A DNA stretch of 7,526 bases from CAZEIW01 sp964512305 (GTDB lineage: Bacteria > Pseudomonadota > Gammaproteobacteria > Burkholderiales > Burkholderiaceae_F), in NCBI GenBank assembly GCA_964512305.1, contig CAZEIW010000053.1, positions 1 to 7,526 of the forward strand. Direction: 5' to 3'. Position 1 is the first letter of the stretch. Every line of letters starts with the position of its first letter. A model generated the notes under the pieces. It was given only the letters and a program-made list of their open reading frames with translations. It searched no databases and had not been told where the DNA came from. Both the position numbers and the translations under genes were made by a program. This document shows, piece after piece, positions 1 through 6,063 of the stretch.

Positions 1-572
1 CGCGCGCCGCGGTCGAGCGCCGGCTGGATCAGGTTGGCGTGGAAGGGCATCACGACCGTGCCGTCTGTGGTCGTCCCCTCGGGAAAGATGCCGATCGTCT
101 CGCCCGCGGCGAGTCGGTTCGCGAGCGACCGGTTGATCGCCGCCACCGCGTGCCGGCGCCCGCGCTCGACGAACAGGGTCCCGACGCCGCGCGCGAGCCA
201 GCCGAAGAGCGGCCAGCGCGCGACCTCGGCCTTCGACACGAAGCGAGCCGGCACCACGGACGCGAGCGAGAAGATGTCGAGCCAGGACGTGTGATTGCTC
301 AGCAGCAGCGTGCCGCGAGCGGCGTCGCCCGCGCCGCCGGGATGCCGCTCGGGAATGCCTTCCGGGTCGACGACGCGCAGGTCCATCGTGACGCCGACGG
401 CGACCAGCAGCATCCGCGACCAGAACAGCACCAGCGCGTCGCGCACTTGGCGCGGGAGGAAGCGGAACACGGTCATCGCGACCACGACGCCCCAGACCAC
501 GTGCAGAAACACGCCGACGAGCGCGAACGGCGCGAGCAGATACAGCGCGATGCGGTACAGGCGGTCGCTCAC
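1..572 (-). CDS. plsC: Lysophospholipid acyltransferase family protein (PlsC-like 1-acylglycerol-3-phosphate acyltransferase), 3' end missing
   Basis: The visible 190 residues are the N-terminal part; the gene runs off the low-coordinate edge. Members of this family move an acyl chain from acyl-ACP or acyl-CoA to lysophosphatidic acid at the inner face of the cytoplasmic membrane, giving phosphatidic acid for phospholipids. Residues 8-35 form a hydrophobic segment suited to a membrane anchor. The catalytic HX4D motif is present as NHTSWLD (H94, D99), and the second acyltransferase block appears as FPEGTT (163-168). The GTG at 572-570 is the only sensible start: it begins just before the hydrophobic segment, and no better start lies upstream in frame before the repeat DNA. 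No Shine-Dalgarno sequence is visible in front of it. It follows pyrX after 187 bp of mostly repeat sequence. The exact acyl acceptor cannot be read from the sequence; family certainty is high. Confidence 0.9.
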   Translation of the reverse strand, partial: MSDRLYRIALYLLAPFALVGVFLHVVWGVVVAMTVFRFLPRQVRDALVLFWSRMLLVAVGVTMDLRVVDPEGIPERHPGGAGDAARGTLLLSNHTSWLDIFSLASVVPARFVSKAEVARWPLFGWLARGVGTLFVERGRRHAVAAINRSLANRLAAGETIGIFPEGTTTDGTVVMPFHANLIQPALDRGA

Positions 573-591
573 GGAGTCGTGGTGAAGGAGC

Positions 592-735
592 GGCGCTTCG
601 TTACACGCCGACCCTCGGGGCAGGCCCCTGAGGGCAGGCGTGGATGGCCGGGACAAGCCCGGCCATGACCGGCATTGACTTGACGCCGATAACCGGCGTC
701 ATCCCCGGGCGAAGTCCCGGGGATCCACGTCGGGG
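592..735. repeat. REP/BIME-like repeat block 1 (plsC-pyrX intergenic)
   Basis: This block fills most of the 187-bp gap between pyrX and plsC. It holds a B-type palindrome at 639-669 (arms ATGGCCGGG and CCCGGCCAT, loop ACAAG), a 28-bp linker at 670-697, and an A-type palindrome at 698-729 (arms ATCCCCGGG and CCCGGGGAT, loop CGAAGT). Reverse-complementing B gives the same outer sequence as A (GTCAT...ATCCACG), so the two are inverted copies of one element. The flank at 592-611 matches the 35-bp linker of block 2 (GCGCTTCGTT-CACGCCGA), but a 27-bp hairpin at 612-638 is inserted between that flank and the B copy. No T-run follows the stems, so a terminator role is not supported. Confidence 0.85.
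612..638. repeat. 27-bp nested hairpin insert, copy 1
   Basis: The stretch reads CCCTCGGGG, then CAGG, then CCCCTGAGGG, then CAGG. It can fold into a 9-bp stem with one bulged T. It sits exactly between CGCCGA and CGTGGATGG, which are directly adjacent in the uninterrupted repeats of block 2 (2151-2165 and 2278-2291). The same 27 bp with one substitution recurs at 7359-7385 at the same junction. Confidence 0.75.
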
Positions 736-759
736 CGCGCGTGCGGCGCCACAAGTTCA

Positions 760-2049
760 TCACCGCCCCTCCACTGGACGCTCGAAGCGGACCTCGCCGC
801 CGACGATGGTGAACCGGGCGCGGCCTTCGAGCTCGTGGCCGGTGAACGGGGAATTCTTGCCGCTGCTGGCGAGCGCTTCCGCGCGCAGGATCCAGGGCTC
901 CTCGGCGGCGAAGATCACGAGATCGGCCTTGCGCCCCGGCAGCAGCGTTCCGGTGTCCTCGCCGAGGACGCGCGCCGGCGCCTCGGTCACGGTGGCGAGA
1001 GCACGCGCCAGCGGGAGGCGTTCCGACTGCGCCCAGCGCAGGACCAGCGGCAGCAGGGTCTCGAGGCCGGTCGCGCCGGGGCACGCTTCGCCGAACGGCA
1101 GCAGCTTGTCCTCCTCGGCGAGCGGCGCATGGTCCGAGCACACCGCGTCGATCGTTCCGTCGGCCAGGCCGGCGCGGATCGCGCCACGGTCGCGATCGGT
1201 GCGCAGCGGCGGGTCGAGGCGGTAGTTCGAATCGAAGTCGCCCACGTCGACGTCGATCAGGTGCACGTGGTGGATCGAGACGTCGGCGCTGATCGGCAGG
1301 CCTTCGCGCTTGGCGCGCCGCACCAGCTCGACCCCGGCCGCCGAAGAAAGGCGGCACAGGTGAACGCGCGTGCCGGCGGTGCGCTGCAGCTCGAAGATCG
1401 TCTGCAGCGCGACCGTCTCCGCGGCGGCCGGAACGGCCGGCAGTCCCAGGCGCCCCGCGACCGCGCCCTCGCCGGCGACGCCGTCGCCCGCGAGCGAAGC
1501 GTCGACCGGGCGCAGCCAGATCGGCAGGTCGAACGTCTTCGCGTAGAGCAGCGCCTGCAGCAGCGCGCCCCGGTTGTCGGGCAGCGCCTGCGTCTGCGCG
1601 AACGCGACGCAGCCGACCTGCGACAACGTGTGGATCTCCGCGAGCGCCTCGCCCTTCAACCCGGAGGTCAGCGCGCCGATGGGGTACAGGCGCGCCCCGG
1701 CCGCTTCGCGCGAGCGCTGCCGCAGCATGCGCACCAGGCCTGGCTCGTCGAGCGGCGGGTCCGTGTCGGGCGGGCAGACGACGCCGGTCACGCCGCCGGC
1801 GAGCGCGGCGCGCATCTCGATGCGAAGCGCGCCGTCGACGCCCGGCTCCCGCATGCGCGCGCACAGGTCGATCAGACCCGGGGCGACGATCAGTCCGCGC
1901 GCGTCGATGGTTCGGTCGGCGACGAAACCGTCCGGCGCCGCGCCGATCGCGGCGATGCGCCCGTCGGCGATGTAGACGCCGGCGACCCGGTCGAGACCCG
2001 CCGCAGGGTCGATCACGCGGCCGTTGAGGATGGCGAGGCGGGTGGTCAT
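760..2049 (-). CDS. pyrX: Dihydroorotase-like protein PyrX (PyrC'), probably non-catalytic partner of aspartate carbamoyltransferase
   Basis: The 429-residue product has the full type I dihydroorotase/amidohydrolase layout: a small N-terminal beta domain (1-52), the barrel entry APGLIDL at 56-62, and the C-terminal PGRKADLVIF and NSPFTG blocks. Key metal-site residues are missing. The HxH after the first strand, normally DLHVHLREPG, is DLCARMREPG here (61-70), and the lysine normally carboxylated to bridge the metals is replaced in AFAQTQALPDN (149-159). H230, H260/H261 and D306 of SDHAP remain, but the last histidine of DHAPH is L310. In Pseudomonas an inactive homologue of this kind (PyrC') is needed for assembly of the PyrB holoenzyme, so a structural role is inferred here; a true PyrC would be encoded elsewhere. 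The start is ATG, without a clear ribosome site. It lies downstream of pyrB but is separated from it by 309 bp of repeats. Automatic annotation may call it simply dihydroorotase. Confidence 0.92.
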   Translation of the reverse strand: MTTRLAILNGRVIDPAAGLDRVAGVYIADGRIAAIGAAPDGFVADRTIDARGLIVAPGLIDLCARMREPGVDGALRIEMRAALAGGVTGVVCPPDTDPPLDEPGLVRMLRQRSREAAGARLYPIGALTSGLKGEALAEIHTLSQVGCVAFAQTQALPDNRGALLQALLYAKTFDLPIWLRPVDASLAGDGVAGEGAVAGRLGLPAVPAAAETVALQTIFELQRTAGTRVHLCRLSSAAGVELVRRAKREGLPISADVSIHHVHLIDVDVGDFDSNYRLDPPLRTDRDRGAIRAGLADGTIDAVCSDHAPLAEEDKLLPFGEACPGATGLETLLPLVLRWAQSERLPLARALATVTEAPARVLGEDTGTLLPGRKADLVIFAAEEPWILRAEALASSGKNSPFTGHELEGRARFTIVGGEVRFERPVEGR

Positions 2050-2075
2050 GGTTTCAGCGCGCCGGGCATCCCCGG

Positions 2076-2342
2076 GCGCCGATAACAGGCGTCATCCCCG
2101 GGCGCAGTCCCGGGGATCCACGTCGGTGTGGGCCGCGAGCGCTTCGTTGCACGCCGACGTGGATGGCCGGGACAAGCCCGGCCATGACACCGCTATTGGC
2201 GTCCTCCGTAGCAGGCGTCATCCCCGGGCGAAGTCCCGGGGATCCACGTCGGTATGGGCCGCGGGCGCCTCGTCCTGCGCCGACGTGGATGGCCGGGACA
2301 AGCCCGGCCATGACCGGCATTGACCGGACGCCGCTTATGGGC
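2076..2342. repeat. REP/BIME-like repeat block 2 with a 126-bp tandem duplication (pyrX-pyrB intergenic)
   Basis: The 309-bp gap 2050-2358 holds no gene and is almost entirely repeat. Four palindromes alternate in orientation: A at 2091-2122, B at 2158-2188, A at 2217-2248 and B at 2284-2314. A-to-A and B-to-B distances are both exactly 126 bp, made of 32 + 35 + 31 + 28 bp. The two 35-bp linkers (2123-2157, 2249-2283) are clearly homologous and end in TCGG and CCGA, so each extends the flanking palindromes into an 11-bp outer inverted repeat ATCCACGTCGG/CCGACGTGGAT. Partial 28-bp linkers remain at both ends (2076-2090 and 2315-2342), resembling the linker of block 1. Short MAGTSPAMT-type reading frames here are by-products of the repeat. 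Confidence 0.9.
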
Positions 2343-2358
2343 GAGGGAGTAGCAGCGA

Positions 2359-3342
2359 TCACCGCGCCCTCCCCGACGACATCGCGATCGACATCACCGC
2401 CATGCGGACCGCGATGCCGAAGGTGACCTGCGGCAGGATCACGCTGTGCGTGCCGTCGGCGACGCGCGAGTCGATCTCGACGCCGCGGTTCATCGGGCCG
2501 GGGTGCATCACGATGCAGTCGGGCCTGGCCGCGTGCAGCGCCTCGGGCGTGAGGCCGTAGTTGCGGAAGTACTCCTCCGCGCTCGGCAGCAGCGCGCCGC
2601 GCATCCGCTCGTTCTGCAGGCGCAGCATGATGATCACGTCGGCGTCCCGGATGCCCTGCTCGAGCGAGGTGAACACGCGCACCCCCATCTGCTCGAGGCC
2701 GGCCGGCAGCAGCGTCAGCGGGCCGACCGCGCGCAGGTCGGCCACGCCGAGCGTTGCGAGCGCGTGGATGTCGGAGCGCGCCACGCGCGAGTGCAGGATG
2801 TCGCCGACCACCGCCACCGACAGCCCCGAGAAGCCGCGCTTGTAGTGGCGGATCGTGTACATGTCGAGCAGCGCCTGGGTCGGATGCGCATGGCGGCCGT
2901 CGCCGGCATTGATCACGTGCACGTGCGGTGCGACGTGGCGCGCGATCAGGTAGGGCGCCCCGCCCTGCGCGTGCCGCACGACGAACATGTCGGCCTGCAT
3001 CGCGGTCAGGTTGTTGATCGTGTCGAGCAGCGACTCGCCCTTCGCGGCGCTCGAGGCCGCGATGTTCAGGTTGAACACGTCGGCGCTCAGGCGCTTGGCC
3101 GCGATCTCGAAGGTGGTGCGGGTGCGGGTCGAATTCTCGAAGAACAGGTTGAACACCGAGCGCCCGCGCAGCAGCGGCACGCTCTTGACCTCGCGCGTGC
3201 CCAGCGAGATGAAGCTGTCGGCGGCCGACAGGATCTCCTCGATGATCTGGCGCGGCAGGCCGTCGGTCGACAGCAGATGGTGCAGCCGGCCGCCGGCGTC
3301 GAGCTGCGGGTTCCTCGGCGTGGGGCTGATGCGCTCAGACAC
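2359..3342 (-). CDS. pyrB: Aspartate carbamoyltransferase catalytic chain
   Basis: PyrB condenses carbamoyl phosphate and L-aspartate to N-carbamoyl-L-aspartate, the first committed step of pyrimidine synthesis, in the cytoplasm. The 327-residue protein has all the expected active-site blocks: the carbamoyl-phosphate loop FENSTRTRTTFE (68-79, STRTR at 71-75), the incoming-subunit loop AAKGES with K101, VRH at 122-124, HPTQ at 153-156, HSRVA with R186, the aspartate-binding RLQNER (241-246), and MHPGPMNRGVEI (279-290). The N-terminal extension of about 20 residues before the first helix fits the PyrX-partnered class rather than the E. coli PyrBI type, and no pyrI is present. The start codon is GTG at 3342-3340; it overlaps the end of pyrR by 8 bases, so translation is probably coupled. 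The weak ribosome site agrees with that. No key residue appears altered. Confidence 0.97.
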   Translation of the reverse strand: MSERISPTPRNPQLDAGGRLHHLLSTDGLPRQIIEEILSAADSFISLGTREVKSVPLLRGRSVFNLFFENSTRTRTTFEIAAKRLSADVFNLNIAASSAAKGESLLDTINNLTAMQADMFVVRHAQGGAPYLIARHVAPHVHVINAGDGRHAHPTQALLDMYTIRHYKRGFSGLSVAVVGDILHSRVARSDIHALATLGVADLRAVGPLTLLPAGLEQMGVRVFTSLEQGIRDADVIIMLRLQNERMRGALLPSAEEYFRNYGLTPEALHAARPDCIVMHPGPMNRGVEIDSRVADGTHSVILPQVTFGIAVRMAVMSIAMSSGRAR

Positions 3343-3841
3343 GCGCGTTCTGCTCGAGCTTCAGGTGCAGGTGCCCGGCATCGTCGCGCGACAGCACGAC
3401 GCTCACCTCGGCCGGGACTTCGATCGTGCGGCCCACCGCCGAGGGCGCGATCGGCAGCTCCCGCCCGCCGCGGTCGATCAGCACCGCGAGGTCGATGCGC
3501 GCCGGGCGGCCGTAGTCGAACAACTCGTTCATCGCCGCGCGCACCGTGCGCCCGGTGTGCAGCACGTCGTCGACCAGCACGATGTGGCCGCCGGCAACCT
3601 CGAACGAGATGCGCGACGGCCGCACGCCCGTCTTGAGGCCGCCGCGGCGGAAGTCGTCGCGGTAGAACGAGACGTCGAGCACGCCGACCGGCGCCTCCAC
3701 CTTCAGGTCGCGGCGCAGCCGTTCCGCCAGCCAGACGCCGCCGGTGTGCACGCCGACCAGCCGCACCTCGCGCCCGGCCACCTGCTCGCGCACGTGCTGC
3801 GCCAGGGCCGCATAGATCGATTCGGCGTCGAGCTCGATCAC
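3335..3841 (-). CDS. pyrR: Bifunctional pyr operon regulator / uracil phosphoribosyltransferase PyrR
   Basis: The 168-residue protein is a type I phosphoribosyltransferase fold. The PRPP-binding loop reads VLVDDVLHTGRT (88-99), and the downstream LIDRGGRELPIAPSAVGRTIEVP block (121-143) is the PyrR signature. YRDDF at 60-64 is the flexible hood region. In Bacillus, PyrR binds pyr mRNA in a UMP-dependent way and causes attenuation; proteobacterial PyrR has been tied to pyr regulation too, but its RNA target here is not visible. The start chosen is GTG at 3841-3839, because AAGGAG lies 7 bases upstream on the minus strand (3849-3854) and it overlaps the ruvX stop as GTGA. The open frame continues further upstream to about 4111, but that part lies inside ruvX and lacks family similarity. 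It sits directly in front of pyrB, its expected regulatory target. Confidence 0.95.
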   Translation of the reverse strand: MIELDAESIYAALAQHVREQVAGREVRLVGVHTGGVWLAERLRRDLKVEAPVGVLDVSFYRDDFRRGGLKTGVRPSRISFEVAGGHIVLVDDVLHTGRTVRAAMNELFDYGRPARIDLAVLIDRGGRELPIAPSAVGRTIEVPAEVSVVLSRDDAGHLHLKLEQNARV

Positions 3842-4335
3842 GCGCCGGCTCCTTCGGCCGCGCCTGCGGCCTCTGCCCTGCCGTCTTCTAGCTCGTCGAG
3901 CCACTGCTGGAGGATCACCGCCGCCGCACGGTCGTCGGTCGAATGCGCGGGCTCGAGCACCACCGAGGAATAACGCTCGTCGACGCGCGCCACCGGCAGC
4001 CGGAAGCGCCCCTCGAGCTGGCGCGCGAAGCGCTCGCAGCGGCGCGTCATCTCGTGCGGGGCGCCGTCCGGATCGCGGGCCACGCCCACCACCAGCTGCG
4101 CCGGCTGCCATTCGGCGACCACCGCTTCGACCGCGCGCCAGCGCCGCTGGCCCTCGGCTTCGATCACCCGCAGCGGGCGCGCACCCTTGGTCACCCGGTT
4201 GCCGATCGCGACGCCGATCCGGCGCGTGCCGAAGTCGAACCCGAGCACGACCGCCGCTTGGCCGACGCCCAACGCCTCGCGCGCCGGGTGGGGCGCGCGC
4301 TCCGGCGCGGGGGACGCCGGCAGGGCCTCACGCAT
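3838..4335 (-). CDS. ruvX: Putative pre-16S rRNA nuclease / Holliday junction resolvase RuvX (YqgF)
   Basis: The 165-residue product has the RNase H-like YqgF fold. Visible motifs are LGFDFGTRRIGVAIGN (31-46, acidic D34), LVVGVARDPDG (81-91), VDERYSS (118-124, E120) and TDDRAAAVILQQWLD (133-147, D134/D135). These supply the acidic residues of the active site. Family members are described as Holliday-junction resolvases and as nucleases of the 16S rRNA 5' end; which role dominates cannot be told from sequence. The first 28 residues and the Ala/Glu-rich tail after about 150 lie outside the conserved domain. The ATG at 4335-4333 overlaps the yqgE stop by 8 bases; a GTG at codon 30 would remove the extension but has no better ribosome site. 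The yqgE-ruvX order is widely conserved in proteobacteria. Confidence 0.94.
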   Translation of the reverse strand: MREALPASPAPERAPHPAREALGVGQAAVVLGFDFGTRRIGVAIGNRVTKGARPLRVIEAEGQRRWRAVEAVVAEWQPAQLVVGVARDPDGAPHEMTRRCERFARQLEGRFRLPVARVDERYSSVVLEPAHSTDDRAAAVILQQWLDELEDGRAEAAGAAEGAGA

Positions 4336-4882
4336 GCCCGGCTTGACCCGTGATCTGCAGGGAGGAGCTGACGCCCAGCAGCTGGAGCGCGGCGTCGAAG
4401 CGCGACTCGACCGGCGTGTCGAAGATCACGCGCGAATCGGCGGCGACCGTCAGCCACCCGTTCTGCGCCAGCTCCTGCTCGAGCTGCCCGGCGCCCCAGC
4501 CGGAATAGCCGAGCGTCACCAGCAGGCGCTGCGGGCCGTTGCCGTCGGCGAGTGCCTCCAGCACGTCCTTGGAGGTGGTGAGGCCGATGTCGTCGGCCAC
4601 GGTCAGCGTCGAGCCGTAGTGGCCGGCGGGAGCGTGCAGCACGAATCCGCGCTCGGTCTGGACCGGCCCACCGTAGAACACGGGCTCGTCGCGCCAGGGC
4701 GCGATCTCGAGCTTGAGGTCGATCTTGTCGAACAGGCGCGCCAGCGTGAGCTCGGTCGGCCGGTTGATCACGACGCCCATCGCACCTTTATCGCTGTGTT
4801 CGCAGACGTAGACCACCGTACGGTCGAAGTTCGGATCGACCATGTTCGGCATCGCGATCAGGAACTGGTGCGTCAGGTTCAC
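4328..4882 (-). CDS. yqgE: YqgE/AlgH family protein (UPF0301)
   Basis: The product is 184 residues from the chosen GTG at 4882-4880. It opens with NLTHQFLIAMPNMVDPNFDRTVVYVCEH, which matches the usual N-terminus of YqgE, followed by GAMGVVINRP (33-42), VFYGGPVQTERGFVLH (68-83) and LGYSGWGAGQLEQEL (124-138), all hallmarks of the family. The biochemical function is unknown; the AlgH name comes from an alginate-related annotation in Pseudomonas. An upstream in-frame TTG at 4942-4940 would add 20 residues with no family similarity (SRPARRSIQPAG...), so I reject it. The family's usual length of about 185-190 supports the shorter form. No ribosome site is visible before the GTG, but TAGACT lies 7 bases upstream of it. 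Confidence 0.93.
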   Translation of the reverse strand: MNLTHQFLIAMPNMVDPNFDRTVVYVCEHSDKGAMGVVINRPTELTLARLFDKIDLKLEIAPWRDEPVFYGGPVQTERGFVLHAPAGHYGSTLTVADDIGLTTSKDVLEALADGNGPQRLLVTLGYSGWGAGQLEQELAQNGWLTVAADSRVIFDTPVESRFDAALQLLGVSSSLQITGQAGHA

Positions 4883-4938
4883 GGCGTTTAGTCTAGCGGC
4901 AAAGCCGGCCGGCTGGATGCTGCGGCGCGCGGGCCGGC

Positions 4939-6063
4939 TCAATGCGAATCGTCATCGACTTCGGCCTCTCCCCCGGACTCCGCCGCGCGGATCGCCCGCA
5001 CGCGCTCGGCGGTGTCCGGGTGGCTCGACAGATAGGCGTCCGCATCCGGGCGACGGGCGGCGCCCCCATTCCCGCGCTCCCCCTGAAGCTTTTCGAGGAG
5101 GTGCGCGAAAGGCTCCAGCGCCACCCCATTCGCGCTGAGCAGTCCGACGGCATAGGTGTCCGCTTCGCGCTCCATGTCGCGCGAATATGACATATCGGCG
5201 AGCGTTGCGGGCACTGCTGCCACCAGCCCGGAGGCGTCGCCGACCAGCAGCGTCGCGGCCGCTGCGGTCACGGTGCCGGAGATCATGCGGCGAAGGATGT
5301 GGCGCTGCTCGACGTGGCCGATCTCGTGCGCCATCACGCCGAGCAGCGCGTCGTCGCCGCCGGCGAGGCGGACCAGCTCGTCGGTCATCACGACGGTGCC
5401 GCCCGGCAGCGCGAACGCGTTGGCCCCGATCCGTCCCCCGGCGCGAAACTCGAGGCGGTAGTGGCGCGGGTCGCCCTGCGGCACGATCGATGCGAAGAGG
5501 CTCTCGAGATGCGCCTGGCGCTCCGGCGTGAGCGTGCTCGGCTGAAGCACGCCGCGGTCGAAGAACTCCGCGGCGCGCTGGCCGATCGACGCTTCGACAC
5601 TCAGGGGCAGGCGGCGCGCGGCGAAGTCGGCGGCCCGCGGCAGCCCGAACGCGTAGCCCACCCACAGGACGGCGATCACCATCGCGAGCGCCGCGATCGA
5701 AAGCGGCCAGTGCCGCTGCCAGCGCACGACCCACGAGTCCCGAAAACCGGTGACCTCGAGCAGGCGGTCGAACGCCGCCTGGTCGGCCGCGGCCACCTCG
5801 CAGTAGGTGCCATCGCGGAACGTGACCAGGCGGGGCGCGTGCCGCAGCGGTTCGGACACGCGCGTGCCGGCGAGATCGAACTCGCGCGCCAGGCCGTCGC
5901 CGCGAAGGTCGATCAGGCCGCCGGCCACGCGGAGCGTCACCGCGCGCGGGCGCGATTGCGCGCCGTCGTAGTAGCGCGCGGCCAACTCGCCGGCGGTGTC
6001 GGACACAGCGTCGGAGACCGCATCGGAGACAGCGTCGGGGACAGCGTCGCGGACGGCGTTCAT
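4939..6063 (-). CDS. M48 family metallopeptidase, membrane-anchored
   Basis: The 374-residue protein carries the zinc-protease motif HEIGH (246-250), preceded by GGTVVMTDELVRL, and the third-ligand region SRDMEREAD (294-302), where E298 and D302 form the EXXXD motif of M48. A C-terminal SSHPDTAERVRAIR block (346-359) is typical of M48 proteins of the BepA/HtpX kind. One hydrophobic segment at about 119-140 follows basic residues, predicting an N-in anchor with the peptidase on the periplasmic side. Residues 31-105 (YYDGAQSRPRAVTL ... YCEVAAADQAAFDRLL) form a small cytosolic domain that I recognise from proteobacterial M48 proteins (possibly DUF7092). The extreme N-terminus is a DAVS/DAVP repeat encoded by a 12-bp tandem repeat. 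Its ATG overlaps the stop of the DUF898 gene as ATGA, so the two are probably co-translated. A role in envelope quality control is an inference from the family; the substrate is unknown. Confidence 0.93.
   Translation of the reverse strand: MNAVRDAVPDAVSDAVSDAVSDTAGELAARYYDGAQSRPRAVTLRVAGGLIDLRGDGLAREFDLAGTRVSEPLRHAPRLVTFRDGTYCEVAAADQAAFDRLLEVTGFRDSWVVRWQRHWPLSIAALAMVIAVLWVGYAFGLPRAADFAARRLPLSVEASIGQRAAEFFDRGVLQPSTLTPERQAHLESLFASIVPQGDPRHYRLEFRAGGRIGANAFALPGGTVVMTDELVRLAGGDDALLGVMAHEIGHVEQRHILRRMISGTVTAAAATLLVGDASGLVAAVPATLADMSYSRDMEREADTYAVGLLSANGVALEPFAHLLEKLQGERGNGGAARRPDADAYLSSHPDTAERVRAIRAAESGGEAEVDDDSH
6005..6056. repeat. 12-bp tandem repeat inside the M48 peptidase gene
   Basis: Four units (6005-6016, 6017-6028, 6029-6040, 6041-6052) follow the pattern ACAGCGTCGGAG with one to three changes each, and a fifth partial unit runs into the start codon. 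On the minus strand they encode NAVR-DAVP-DAVS-DAVS-DAVS-DT at residues 2-23. A 12-bp unit keeps the reading frame, so copy-number change would alter only the length of the cytosolic N-terminus. Confidence 0.85.

Noticed and set aside
612..735. Rho-independent terminator between pyrX and plsC
   Set aside because: The stems are strong, but no T-run follows on either strand, and the sequence is repeated upstream of the first gene as well, where a terminator for this operon makes no sense.
569..1864. Minus-strand open frame of 431 codons overlapping pyrX in another frame
   Set aside because: It is a low-complexity Arg/Ala-rich shadow frame that runs through the repeat block.
835..2085. Long plus-strand open frame (416 codons) opposite pyrX
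   Set aside because: It is antisense to a gene with clear family motifs and has an Arg/Ala/Gln-rich composition typical of GC-rich shadow frames. The same holds for the frames at 2446-3636 and 5299-6342.
2091..2314. CRISPR array, since roughly 31-bp repeats are separated by 28-35 bp
   Set aside because: The repeats alternate in orientation, the intervening sequences are themselves conserved between blocks, and no cas gene is near.
2024..2426. Small proteins containing MAGTSPAMT, VIPGRSPGDPR or MAGLVPAIH
   Set aside because: These are translations of the palindromic repeats and occur in every block and orientation; they are common false gene calls.
3842..4111. Longer PyrR with 90 extra N-terminal residues
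   Set aside because: The extension lies within ruvX in another frame, has no PyrR similarity, and the internal GTG has a good ribosome site.
4883..4942. Longer YqgE starting at the TTG at 4942
   Set aside because: The added residues have no family similarity and would exceed the usual length; the GTG at 4882 matches the family N-terminus.
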